Assembly: GCA_963820795.1 (NCBI GenBank)
Contig: CAWGBJ010000009.1
Coordinates: 62,001-126,000, forward strand
Length of the DNA stretch: 64,000 nucleotides
Direction: 5' to 3'
Origin: Roseiarcus sp963820795
GTDB lineage: Bacteria > Pseudomonadota > Alphaproteobacteria > Rhizobiales > Beijerinckiaceae
In this document: positions 27,714-36,748 of the stretch, piece after piece
How positions within the stretch are numbered: position 1 is the stretch's first letter
How the letters are laid out: each line of letters begins with the position of its first letter
Position numbers and translations under genes: made by a program
The notes under the pieces: generated by a model
Database searches by the model: none
Seen by the model: only the letters and a program-made list of their open reading frames with translations
What the model was told of the DNA's origin: nothing

Positions 27714-29114
27714 TTAGGTCGTGCCATTGGGAACCAGCCTCACGGACCCGAGCGAAGCGCCGATGTTGGAGAAGATGGCGGCGGAACTGCTGCTCGCCGC
27801 CGGCCCCTTTTCCCCATTGGGACAAGCGGCCGAAGGCGGCGCGGTGTCGGAAGCGAAATTGCTGAGCTTCGAGGCCATCTCCAGCAGCGTGCAGTAGGGC
27901 GTGATCGTCGGGCTCGTATCGGTCGAACACCCCCCCGAACCTGTGATCGGAGCGGTGCCGACGGTATAGACCCACGTCCCCGCGGCTGTGGCGTTTTGCG
28001 CCGCGGTGATCGCTTCATGGCACTGCTGCTTCGCCTCCGAGGCGACGATCTGGGCTGCCGGAGGTCGCGTCGGCGTCGCCGTCGCTCCAGATGATCATGA
28101 CGTTCTGCGAGTTCGCGCCGGCGGCGCCCAAGCGAAGTCTTGAACGCCGCCAGGTTGCTCTGCGCCTGGTTGATCGCATCGGCGTAATAGGTCCCCTCGC
28201 CGCCGACGACCTTCATGCACCCGGTCGTCGTCGAAGCTTCCGACCGCCTTCACCAGGTTGCTGCTGCTGTTGAGGCTCGTCGCGCCGTTGGAGGTCCGAT
28301 AGCAGTTTCCGCTGGTTCCGAGTGGTGCACTGTCGCCAGTCCGACGATCGTGTAGGTGTCGGTCGGACTGGAGCCGCTGAAGCCGCTGATTCCGTACTCG
28401 ACGGGCGTAACCGAATGGCTGGAACAGTTGCTGACGTCATACTGCGCCGACGCTGACGTCACGCCCGGGAACACCTCGATCCCGACATAATCGACCGACG
28501 GGGACAGCTTGGCGAGAAAGCTCTGAACGCCCGCCATCGGCGCAGGCGACCTTTGTCTTGCCGCTGCAGTTGGGATCGGTCTGGGTCATCGACTGCGTGT
28601 GTGTCGAGGACGATCATGACGTTCAAATTGGGGTAGTTGCCGCCCCCGGGCGCAGCGCTGGCGGTGGCCGAAACCGTCATCTGCGCGAACTTGAGCGCCG
28701 ATCCGAAGAAAAGCGGCACCTTCGCCGTCTGCGTCACGACGATCATGTTGCTGCTGCTCGAGCCCGAGCACGCGAACTCCGGCGTTCGTCAGCGTGGTCG
28801 AGCATTTCGTCGTGATCGTCGGCGCGGCGACCGTGATCCCGGAAATCGTGTTGACCCCGCCGACCGCCGCGCTCGCGCTGTAGAGTTTTGCTTTTGAGCT
28901 GTAGGTGCCGTCGATCAAACCTTGCGCCCCGGCGAGCGCCGCGGCGTCGGTCTTGAACTGCAGCGTATTCTGCACCTGGAGAACGTAGCCATAGTCCACC
29001 GCCAGCGCCGTGGAGCCGAAAATGACCGGGATCGCCACCGCCACCAGGGGGAGCGCCAACCCCCTCTCGTCGCCGATCAGCCGGCGCGACGAGCGACCAA
29101 CCTGGTTTCGTCAT
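27714..29114 (-). CDS. tadG: TadG-like pilus protein with VWA domain (at least eight frameshifts)
   Basis: From ATG 29114 (AAGGAG upstream) the repaired protein of about 465 residues starts with a TadG N-terminus (GDERGLALPLVAVAIPVIFG, TALAVDYGYVLQVQN), then a von Willebrand A domain whose MIDAS motif DTTQSM appears only after correcting one extra base near 28602, IIWSDGDA near 28090, and ends SLGSVRLVPNGTT at TAA 27714. Breaks are near 29083, 28783, 28602, 28545, 28335, 28223, 28138 and 28052; nearly all are single-base insertions. Either the gene is dead or, more likely given the intact protein content between breaks, the sequence here is error-rich. Confidence 0.75.
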
Positions 29115-29152
29115 GGTTCCTTCTCCTTCTGTGACGGCTTCCGCCGCAAGGT

Positions 29153-29682
29153 TCACTCGATCAGCGCGCTCTCGCTCGCCGACAGCGTGCAGGTAGGTCC
29201 AAGATTGAACAGCTTGTAGGTCAAGCTGCAGGGATATGTGGCGGTAACCTGCAACGGCGTCGCCGGTCGACGTGGGCAACAGCGTCGCGCAGCTGCTGGC
29301 GCCGCTCGCTCCGCATGCCGAGCATGAGGTCGCGCTGGCGTTGCAGATGGACAGCGAGACCGTGAGACTGGCCGACATCGCGCCCGCGGCTGCGGACACC
29401 TGACTGAGCGTATCCGCATAGACGTTCGGATCGGTCCCTCCGGCCGCCATCGCCTGGGCCCCCTGATGCACCGCGTCCTGGAGGATCAGCTTATCTTGCA
29501 GCAGCGGTCCGAACTGCATCGCGCCAACCCACATCAACATCAGGATGGGAGCCAGACACGGAGAACTCGACCAGCGCCGCGCCCGAGGTGTCCTGTGTCA
29601 GGCCCGCCAATCGCGCCGCGACCGGGTTGCCGGCTGCCCGCGACACGTTGAAAGGGGCAGTCCGGCTCCACTGCTTCTGCAT
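29153..29682 (-). CDS. tadE: TadE-family pseudopilin 1 (two frameshifts)
   Basis: From ATG 29682 the protein carries the TadE signature TSGAALVEFSV; after one extra base near 29556 it continues LAPILMLMWVGAMQFGPLL, the hydrophobic helix of the pseudopilin. A second extra base near 29265 leads to the C-terminal LQVTATYPCSLTYKLFN and the stop at 29153. About 175 residues when repaired. It lies 38 bases upstream of tadG and 31 bases after the second TadE-like gene. Confidence 0.75.
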
Positions 29683-29713
29683 CCAAACCTTGGCTTAGCA
29701 TTCGCATGGCTCA

Positions 29714-30291
29714 CTACTGGACGACGAAGGTCGCCGCCGCCGTCAACGTGCAACTGTTCAATCCATACAACGGTATTGCAACAAAGCACGGGATACGAAG
29801 TCTTAACGGTCACAATGTCGTTCTGACTGTTCGCCAGCAAGGTATTGCAGCTTGCATCGGAATTGCATGTATTTCCTCCGCAAGTCGAACTCGCCGAATA
29901 GACGCAAACTGAAGAAAGCACGATGCCGCCGGTCGAGGCCTGCGCCGCGTTCTTGTTGAGGCGTGGCCAACAGCCCTGCACTTGTCTTGAGCTGGGTCTT
30001 GAGATCGGTATAGGGCGTGGTCGAGATCGACGTCGTCGAGACCGGCGCGTCGAGGGCGAACTGGCGGGCGGCGGCCGACGTCGCCGACGTCAGCGATATA
30101 TAATTGTTGGTAATAAAACCGAGGGTGATGAGACCGAAGGTCAGCAGCATCAGCGTCGGGAAGATCAGCGCCGTCTCGACGAGAACGCTTCCGAGTTCAT
30201 CCCTGGCCAAACGACGCAGTCGTTCGACGTTGGCCTCAGCCGCCGGGGCGGGCCTCCAGCTGGACTTGCATGGCTGTCTTGACACGCGCAT
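29714..30291 (-). CDS. TadE-family pseudopilin 2 (two frameshifts)
   Basis: Tentative start ATG 30291 (no clear ribosome site). It shows DELGSVLVETALIFPTLML, the TadE processing and helix region, followed by TSAAARQFALDAP. One extra base near 29975 and one near 29777 interrupt the frame; repaired, the protein ends NSCTLTAAATFVVQ at the TAG 29714-29716. The conserved paired cysteines of the TadE tail (CGGNTC...CNTLL) are in the middle frame. About 190 residues. Part of the cpaC - lipoprotein - tadE - tadE - tadG run. Confidence 0.72.
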
Positions 30292-30419
30292 TCTTGACAG
30301 GGACCGGGAACACAAGGAATACAATCGCAGTTTGCATAAACGCTCGAAATTAAAATATAAGAAACATAAATGCTAAAATCCTAGCGATTTCGGTCCAACC
30401 GATCGCTGTCACGGCCCGG

Positions 30420-30788
30420 TCATTGCGGCGCGGCGCCGGTTGCGCCTGTGATTGCGCTTGCGGCCGTGGTCCCGCCGGCCGACGATTGAGCGCTCGGTTC
30501 CCGGTTCTCAAATCGATTGACGGCCTTCACCGTGCTCACGCCGTCTCCCGCCACGTTCGTGTCGCTGGAATAGGCCGGCCAGGGTCCTGCCGTTTGCATG
30601 ACGGTGTTTGTCGCCTCGGCGTTCCCGGCGGTCGGCGAGATGGTCAGGCTGCGCTGCGTGTACTGGCTCCCCGGATCGTCGAATGGCGGCGCGGCGGTCA
30701 CGCAGCCGGCCAGCGCGCCGGCGAGCAGGCCGAGAAGACCGAATCGACCGAGCCGCCGCCGCTTCTCCGTTCTTGACCATAACGTCAT
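30420..30788 (-). CDS. Short lipoprotein in the CpaD position of the tad locus
   Basis: 122 residues from ATG 30788, starting one base after the cpaC stop frame end, so co-translated with cpaC. The N-terminus has a basic stretch, a hydrophobic core LGLLAGALAGC forming a lipobox, then a Ser/Thr/Ala-rich tail with SQYTQRSLTISPTAGNAEATN and no recognised fold. In other tad loci this position is held by CpaD/RcpB, a larger lipoprotein; this one is about half that size. It may be a functional substitute. Predicted outer-membrane lipoprotein. Confidence 0.7.
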   Translation of the reverse strand: MTLWSRTEKRRRLGRFGLLGLLAGALAGCVTAAPPFDDPGSQYTQRSLTISPTAGNAEATNTVMQTAGPWPAYSSDTNVAGDGVSTVKAVNRFENREPSAQSSAGGTTAASAITGATGAAPQ

Positions 30789-32400
30789 TCACTTCGCCTC
30801 GAGGATATGACCGTAGGGGCCTTGCAGACCGCCGCCGCTGGCGACGAATTCGGTGTACTTTTTCTTCCGCTCGGTATCGCTCATCAGGAACAGATCGATG
30901 TCGTTGGCCGCCAGTGTCGTGTCGAAGGGTGTGGCCAGCTTCTGTCCCGGGGCCGCCGGCCGCACGAGGCGCGGCGAGACGATGACCACGAGATCCGTCT
31001 CCTGCTTCTGGTAGTTGGTCGAGCGGAACAGGGCGCCGAGGACCGGCACGTTGCCGAGCCATGGAAGCTGCGCGATGTCGTTCGTGTCCTGCGCCTGAAG
31101 AAGTCCGGCGATGGCGAAGCTCTGTCCGTCCCGAAGCTCGATCGAGGTATGCACCTGGCGGTCTATGATCCCGGGAATGAGAGTGCCGTTGACCAAAATG
31201 GAATGAGCGGTGTCGAGTTCGGACACGGAAGGATCGAGCTGCAGGTTTATGAGCCCGTTGTTGAGCACGGTCGGCGTGAACGACAGGCCGACGCCATAAT
31301 TCTTCCAATCGACCGTGACCGTCGGAACGGTTCCGCTGGTGCTCGACTGGACGACGGGCACGGCAATCTCGCCGCCCACGAGAAACTTCGCGGTCTCGCC
31401 TGAAAGGGCGACGAGGTCCGGTTCAGCCAGGCTTTTCACCAGGCCTTTCTCCTCCAGCGCCGAAATCAATGCATCGATCTGGAGCCCGTGCGTGTTGATG
31501 ACTTGCGCCAGCAGCGCCCCAAACGGAGCGGCTGTCGACGCGGCGCCAGGAAAAAGCGAACTGAGAAGGGAAACTGCGGTGGCGCTGCTGGCTGACCCGG
31601 TGATGCCAATGGAGTTGCCGACGACATCAGTGGTGGTGGAACGCAGTCCCAGTTGACGATGTGGTTTGGGTGGAGCGAATGGCGGTCGCCGAATTCGGAA
31701 GGGCGCCTAACCCCGAAACTCCGAGCCCGTTCTGGGTTCCGCCGAACCAATTCACACCCAGATCGCGCCCGGCGTTGCGGTCGACCTCGAGAATGCGCAC
31801 CTTCAGCATGACCTGCTGGGAGGCCGTCACCCGCATCGCATTGATGACCGGCGCGGTCGGCGAGAGGCCCTTGGCCACATCGACGGCGCGCGCCGCAGTG
31901 AGCGCGTCGCTGGCCTCGCCGCCGAGCACCACCTCGCCGTTGGCGCTGCTGACCATGATATCCTTGCCGCCGGTGCTCGCTGTGATCTTGCTGCGCAAGG
32001 TGGCGACGTCGGGCGTCACCTCGAGGTCGACGACGGCGACCAGATGCTTTTGCCCGTCGAACACCGAGATATTGGTCGTCCCGACCTTCTTTCCCTGGAC
32101 GTAGAGCGTCGTCTCGGTCAGCGGCAACGCGTCGGCGATGTCCGGCGCGCCGATGGCGGCGGTCGAGAACGCCCTGTCGAACCTCAGCGTCCGCGACTTG
32201 TTCACGGTTATGGCAATATGCCGCACCGGGCTGCCGAGGTCCTCGACGACCTGGGCGACCGCAGGCGCGCTCGGCGCTCCCAGCGATCCGGCCGCGCCGA
32301 CTGCCAGCAACGTGAGATGAAAAAGCCGGCTCCCGAGGCTTTTCCCTTTCGGCGCAACTCCTGAGAAACCCAGCCTCTCTCCGGAAAGATTGCAAACCAA
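30789..32400 (-). CDS. cpaC: Tad secretin CpaC/RcpA (one frameshift, start uncertain)
   Basis: Outer-membrane secretin through which the Flp pilus exits. Signal-like segment SRLFHLTLLAVGAAG ... APAVAQ, an N-terminal BON-like part (ITVNKSRTLRFDRAFSTAAIG), LKVRILEVDRNAGRDLGVNW, then the secretin core VKSLAEPDLVALSGETAKFLVGGEIAVPV, LQLDPSVSELD, GLLQAQDTNDIAQLPWLG and ETDLVVIVSPRLV. One extra base near 31638 breaks the frame. No ATG is well placed: TTG 32400 is given as a possible start; the frame extends to ATG 32676 only through an intergenic repeat. Confidence 0.87.
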
Positions 32401-32403
32401 ACC

Positions 32404-32551
32404 GCCTCGTCCAGAGGAGGCGGCGAAGCCGCCGTCTCGAAGGACGATTCCAGGATCCGCTGTTTTTGAGCAGGGGTTGGCGCCGGGCGCCTCGGCGCCT
32501 TCTGGAGCCTCCTTCGAGGCTCTTGCTCCGCAAGAGCGCCTCAGGATGAGG
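32404..32551. repeat. Intergenic repeat with nested palindromes upstream of cpaC
   Basis: The segment contains GGCGGCGAAGCCGCC, GGCGCCGGGCGCCTCGGCGCC and CGAGGCTCTTGCTCCGCAAGAGCGCCTC next to CTCAGGATGAGG. This composition (CTCATCCTGAGG ... TCGAAGGA with self-complementary arms) is like dispersed repeats often seen between genes in Rhizobiales. It gives an artificial open frame fused to cpaC. A single copy of this type is present in the window. Confidence 0.5.
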
Positions 32552-32758
32552 GCGGCGGAATTTGACCGCCAATCCGCGAGAGCCTGGGAGTTCCGACGAG
32601 GCGAGCATGTCCGCCGTTGGCCCTTCAAATGCGCCTCCAAACCGGCCGTCCGCGCCGCCTCGTTTCGCGGGTCCATTGAGCACCCGTCCGATGACGCCTA
32701 GCCCGTCGGGCTGGCCCGAAGCTGATCAACCGCCTGCCGCCGCGGAGGTCGCGAAGGG

Positions 32759-34489
32759 TCAGTTCGTCCCGACATGGATCGGCCAGCTCACGGAGCCGGG
32801 ACTGCTCTCCCACCGCTGCCGGGCCCATTGCAGGCCGGGAGACATGATCGAGGGAACGTCTTCGCTGAGCGGCCACTCGAGCGGCATGCAGTTGTTCGGG
32901 CCGACGGCGCTGCGCCCCCTTCCCGCCAGGACGTCGTTGCGCCAGGACCGCAAGGCAGGCGATTCCAGGCGAGAAAAACCCGCGGTCGGATTCTCCTGTC
33001 CGAGCTTGATTAACGTTACGAACAACGCCGTCCTGTAGGCGGCATCGATCGGCGCATCGCCGTCGTTGTTCAAAAGGCGCGCCTTCATTTCGGAAATCAA
33101 TTCGCTGTCGGCTATGCCGATCCGGCAGATCGCCAAAGCGGCGAGCAAGCCATCGACGAGAGTTGCGTCCTTCGCCAGGAAATGATCGCGGTAGATCGGA
33201 AAAAGCTTCTGCCCGACATCGCCCAGGCGAACATACAGAAGCGGGTAATCCTGCCGCACATGATCCCTCCCGGGAAAGTCGGTCAGCCGGTCCTCGACCG
33301 CGGCGAAGCTCAAAGGGTCGAGCGCCGAAATTCCCGCCGCCAACAGGGCAAGCTGCAGCCGTTTGCCGGGCGCGTCGGAAGAACCCGTGCGGTCGAGTTC
33401 GATAAAACGATTGGCCATCGCCGCGGCGAGCGGCGCGAGGCGGGCAGGATTCTGGCCGACGCCCTGGACCATCGACCAGGACGCCACCGGATTCTGTCCG
33501 CGGACCACGTCTTGGAGGGCCGCCAAGGCGGGGTTCTCGTCCAGGGCCATCGGCCTCGACATGGTCTCGACGCCACGATCGACAGGCGCCGTCTTGCGCT
33601 CTGCGAGGTCGCCCGCCGAGTATTTCCTGATCCCCAGCATGATGCTGACCGGATCGTCGTAGACGTCCCGATCGATGGTCCGCGGACGGCTTTCAATCGC
33701 CACGCGCTCGGTGATGAAATCCGCCTCGCACCGCCGCGCGCTCGATGCAGGGGAGAAACTGCAGCCGATCCTGAGAAACGGCAGGACGGGAAGGCGGCGG
33801 GCATAGGCCGAGCGAAAGACGCCGACGGTTCGCCCTTCCGCCGCGATCGAAGTCGTCTCCCCGCCAATGTTCCAGTCTTTCCAGCCCTGCCCGGGATCGT
33901 CGGAGACGGTCGCGGCGACAATCGAATGTTCGGGCTTTTCCGCCGTCGCGAGGTCGTCGAAGACGTGGCCGCCAACGGATATTCTGTCGATCCGGAAGCC
34001 TTTTTCGGCGGAAGCGGACATGGAACCGGCGTCGCGCGGCGTCGGCAGGCGAAAGGATACGTACCCTTCTGGACGGTAGGCGGGGTCGCGCGCGTAGACG
34101 ACCGGGATCGCATGCGAGGCGACGAATTCGTTCGCTCCGTTCATGACCAGGGAATATTTGCTCGGATCAAATTTCAATACCGTTCCCGGATTGCCATTTC
34201 GCACTTCCTCCGATCTGAGGCGCAGGTGGCTATCCTGTTCCGAGCGAGCGACGTAATAGCCGCCGTAGACAAGCATCGGGATCAGCGCCGCCGCCCGGGG
34301 AAGGCTGCCGATGATCGCGTCGGCCGCCAGAGCCAGCAGACACACATGCGCCAGCCATCCGGCGACGTAGGCCGCGCCGACATCAGCCAGCAACGGCCCC
34401 GTCGAAGGGAGGAGCTCGACGATCATCAAGGCGATTAGTGCGGCAACTGACCACAGCGAGAACAATCGTAGCGGGCGGGCTTGCTTCAT
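32759..34489 (-). CDS. Unidentified membrane-anchored protein of the tad region
   Basis: 576 residues from ATG 34489. Two or three hydrophobic segments lie within the first 75 residues (LFSLWSVAALIALMIVELL, AYVAGWLAHVCLLALAADAII, AALIPMLVYGGYYVA); the rest is soluble and presumably periplasmic, alpha/beta in its first half and helical with repeat-like alanine/leucine pattern in its C-terminal 200 residues. I do not recognise the family. Its place between the prepilin peptidase and the secretin, on the same strand, suggests a role in the Flp pilus or an unlinked gene captured by the locus. No catalytic motif is seen. Confidence 0.7.
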   Translation of the reverse strand: MKQARPLRLFSLWSVAALIALMIVELLPSTGPLLADVGAAYVAGWLAHVCLLALAADAIIGSLPRAAALIPMLVYGGYYVARSEQDSHLRLRSEEVRNGNPGTVLKFDPSKYSLVMNGANEFVASHAIPVVYARDPAYRPEGYVSFRLPTPRDAGSMSASAEKGFRIDRISVGGHVFDDLATAEKPEHSIVAATVSDDPGQGWKDWNIGGETTSIAAEGRTVGVFRSAYARRLPVLPFLRIGCSFSPASSARRCEADFITERVAIESRPRTIDRDVYDDPVSIMLGIRKYSAGDLAERKTAPVDRGVETMSRPMALDENPALAALQDVVRGQNPVASWSMVQGVGQNPARLAPLAAAMANRFIELDRTGSSDAPGKRLQLALLAAGISALDPLSFAAVEDRLTDFPGRDHVRQDYPLLYVRLGDVGQKLFPIYRDHFLAKDATLVDGLLAALAICRIGIADSELISEMKARLLNNDGDAPIDAAYRTALFVTLIKLGQENPTAGFSRLESPALRSWRNDVLAGRGRSAVGPNNCMPLEWPLSEDVPSIMSPGLQWARQRWESSPGSVSWPIHVGTN

Positions 34490-34665
34490 TCGGGCTCATT
34501 CCGGCCTTGCCGCACCTCGAGCGCAAGTTCGGGTGTCGGAAGGATCGCGATTCGCGAGGGGAACCTACGAACCTGTCGCGGAGCCGGTCTGAACGGTGAC
34601 GAGCGGTCTCAAGCCGCGCTTGATGATGGTTATCGACCGCCGTATCGCGAGACTGGCGGAGCTGT

Positions 34666-35136
34666 TCAATTCGGGGCGACGAAGCCCAGGGCGAAAGTTC
34701 CGATCAGTGCGCCGGCGATCGACGGGGCAAGGGGAATCCACAGTCCCGCCCGTGTCTTGAGATTTGCCGCCCAGCCCAGCCTGGCCGCCAGATAATGCCC
34801 GATCATGAAGACGAGCAGGAGCATTGCGAACGGGGCGGCCGCCCAGGGCCCCGTCCAGAGGAAAGCCACCGCCAGCAGCTTGAGATCGCCGCCGCCCATC
34901 TGCTGGCGCCAGTAGACGTACATCATCCCGGCGAGCATCACCGCCGCGAACGCAACATTGGCGGGTATCGACGCGTACCGGCCTGAAATGAGCGCATAGA
35001 GGACGTAGAGTCCGGCCAGAACGAGCACGAACTCGTTGGGAATCTTGAATTTCTTGAGGTCCGTCAGAGCGACCCAAAACAGCATCGCCGACGTTATGAG
35101 CAAAATCCACAAGGAGGCCGCCGGGTACGGGCTCAT
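34666..35136 (-). CDS. cpaA: Prepilin peptidase CpaA/TadV
   Basis: 156 residues, five to six hydrophobic helices. The two catalytic aspartates of A24 aspartic peptidases are in ALTDLKKFKIPNE (about residue 26) and GGGDLKLLAV (about 82), in the short form that lacks the N-methylase domain. It processes the Flp prepilin encoded just upstream and the TadE-type pseudopilins. Confidence 0.94.
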   Translation of the reverse strand: MSPYPAASLWILLITSAMLFWVALTDLKKFKIPNEFVLVLAGLYVLYALISGRYASIPANVAFAAVMLAGMMYVYWRQQMGGGDLKLLAVAFLWTGPWAAAPFAMLLLVFMIGHYLAARLGWAANLKTRAGLWIPLAPSIAGALIGTFALGFVAPN

Positions 35137-35275
35137 AGGATATTCAGCGCATCGGCTGCAGGGGAAACAGGCGAAAGCGAGGCTGCCGGCGCAGCCGTAA
35201 CGAAACGCAACTTCGTCCAGGCAAGCTGGCCGAGCGAGCGAGTGCGCCCGGCCGCCGCTTCGGCTAACGGACGGA

Positions 35276-35446
35276 TCAGAGCGCTGCGTTCAGCGCCGTC
35301 CACTTGCCGCTGACCCACGTGCCGACGAGACCAATGGTCGCGATCACGCCGACCAGCAGGATTCCGATGAGGACGGTGTATTCGATCAGCGCCGCGCCAT
35401 CCTCGTCATTCTTGAAGCGGTTCAAGACTGACATCGCATTTTTCAT
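35276..35446 (-). CDS. flp: Flp/Fap-type major pilin
   Basis: 56 residues from ATG 35446 (GGAG 8-11 bases upstream). The processing motif is NDEDG|AALIEYTVLIGILLV: Gly at the cleavage site, Glu+5 and Tyr+6, followed by the hydrophobic helix; the mature pilin is about 38 residues. The open frame extending to 35557 is AT-rich leader. First gene of the minus-strand tad operon. Confidence 0.95.
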   Translation of the reverse strand: MKNAMSVLNRFKNDEDGAALIEYTVLIGILLVGVIATIGLVGTWVSGKWTALNAAL

Positions 35447-35758
35447 TACCCTAACTCCAACACAGCGGCGCCGCCGAAGGTGGGCGCCATGTGCACGATC
35501 TAGAGGGAAAGCGTTGTCTTTTCCTTTATAATTTTGATCAAAATTGAACTGTATCAAATCAACATAAGTTTAACCTGAGCCTGCTAGCCTCTAACGTGAG
35601 CAAAATTTACCATTTATATTCATCGTACCGCCACTCGGCAATGTAGATAAATCAAATGTACGCAAAGGATGGCATCACTATTCGGTTGACATTTATAAGT
35701 TCAATGCCAAGGCTCGCGTAAAGTTTCCTTTTAACATGACGTAGCGGAACATAAGGCA
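35447..35758. promoter_or_regulatory. AT-rich divergent promoter region of flp and cpaB
   Basis: A 312-base spacer of markedly low GC in an otherwise GC-rich window, between the divergently transcribed pilin (minus) and cpaB (plus). It holds a perfect 16-bp palindrome at 35530-35545 and, on the plus strand, TTGACA at about 35684 followed by an AT-rich stretch that could be a -35/-10 region for cpaB. Two half-sites TTAAC occur (35569 and 35731 areas). Confidence 0.55.
35530..35545. promoter_or_regulatory. Perfect palindrome AATTTTGATCAAAATT upstream of flp
   Basis: A 16-bp dyad with no spacer, 84 bases upstream of the pilin start. It is the longest perfect dyad I noticed in the AT-rich region and is a plausible operator for a dimeric regulator. 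No family of regulator is assigned. Confidence 0.45.
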
Positions 35759-36598
35759 ATGCGCAGAAACAGTAGTCTGATAATACTTCTGATCGCCCTC
35801 GCCTTAGGCGGCGTTGCAGCCTTTCTCGCGCGGAATTGGCTGGAGAGCCATTCCACGCCGGCAGTCGTAGAGGATACATCGTCGGTCGTCGTCGCCGCAG
35901 AGCCTCTCGCCTTTGGCGTGGCGATTACCTCGAACGAGGTCAAGGAAATCCATTGGCCGTCGAACTCGAGGCCGGAGGGCGCGTTCTCGACCGTCGAAGA
36001 ATTGACCAAGGAGGGACGTCGGGTCGTCCTGTCGCCCTTCGTCCGGGGCGAGCCGATCGTCGCCGGGAAAGTCAGCGCGCCCAATGGCCGGGCCACTTTG
36101 TCGACGGTGATCGAAGAAGGGAAGCGGGCGGTGACCGTGGCGGTTGACGACGTGCGGGGCGTTGCAGGATTCATCTTTCCCGGCGATTTCGTCGACGTCG
36201 TCCTGACCCGAACCAACAACGGCGACGGGCAGCAAGACTTTTCCGAGGTCATCCTGCAACACATCAAGGTCCTGGCGATCGACCAGGTCGCCGGCGAGCG
36301 ACAGGAGCGTCCGACCGTGGCGAAGGCGGTCACAGTCGAAGTGACGCAGGAACAGGCCTTGAAGATCCTGCTGGCCACCAATGTCGGCAGGCTCTCTCTC
36401 ATCCTGCGACAATCGGCGGAAACTGCGATGGCCCCTGACGCTAGGATCACCGACAAGGACCTGTACGGACACGAGCCGGTCGCCGCGCCGCCGCCCGCGC
36501 CGGCGAAACCGCCTGCCCCGCCGGTCCAGCCGAGGACTCGGAAGATTACGGTCGTACGGGCGATGAAGGGCCAAGAGTACGATGTGCCGATCGATTGA
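35759..36598 (+). CDS. cpaB: Flp pilus assembly protein CpaB/RcpC
   Basis: 279 residues. N-terminal membrane anchor LIILLIALALGGVAAFLARN, then an SAF-type domain (VVVAAEPLAFGVAITSNEVKEIHWP) and the RcpC/CpaB core (RAVTVAVDDVRGVAGFIFPGDFVDVVLTR), ending in a Pro/Ala-rich linker and a basic tail. CpaB acts in the periplasm with the secretin. It is transcribed away from the other tad genes, which is unusual since cpaB normally precedes cpaC. Confidence 0.93.
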   Translation: MRRNSSLIILLIALALGGVAAFLARNWLESHSTPAVVEDTSSVVVAAEPLAFGVAITSNEVKEIHWPSNSRPEGAFSTVEELTKEGRRVVLSPFVRGEPIVAGKVSAPNGRATLSTVIEEGKRAVTVAVDDVRGVAGFIFPGDFVDVVLTRTNNGDGQQDFSEVILQHIKVLAIDQVAGERQERPTVAKAVTVEVTQEQALKILLATNVGRLSLILRQSAETAMAPDARITDKDLYGHEPVAAPPPAPAKPPAPPVQPRTRKITVVRAMKGQEYDVPID

Positions 36599-36748
36599 CG
36601 CCATGCGCTACAATCGCCTCGCGTGGTCGTTGCCGGTGAAGCAGCGCTTGCAACGCCCGCCAAGGCGGGGATGAGGACAGAAACGGGTCGCCCTGGGGCG
36701 AGGTCGCCACGGGACCTGCGCCCGAGGGATGCTTTCTCCGGAGTCCGC

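Noticed and set aside
27714..29114. Programmed ribosomal frameshifting in tadG
   Set aside because: There are at least eight shifts without a common slippery sequence, so indel error or decay fits better.
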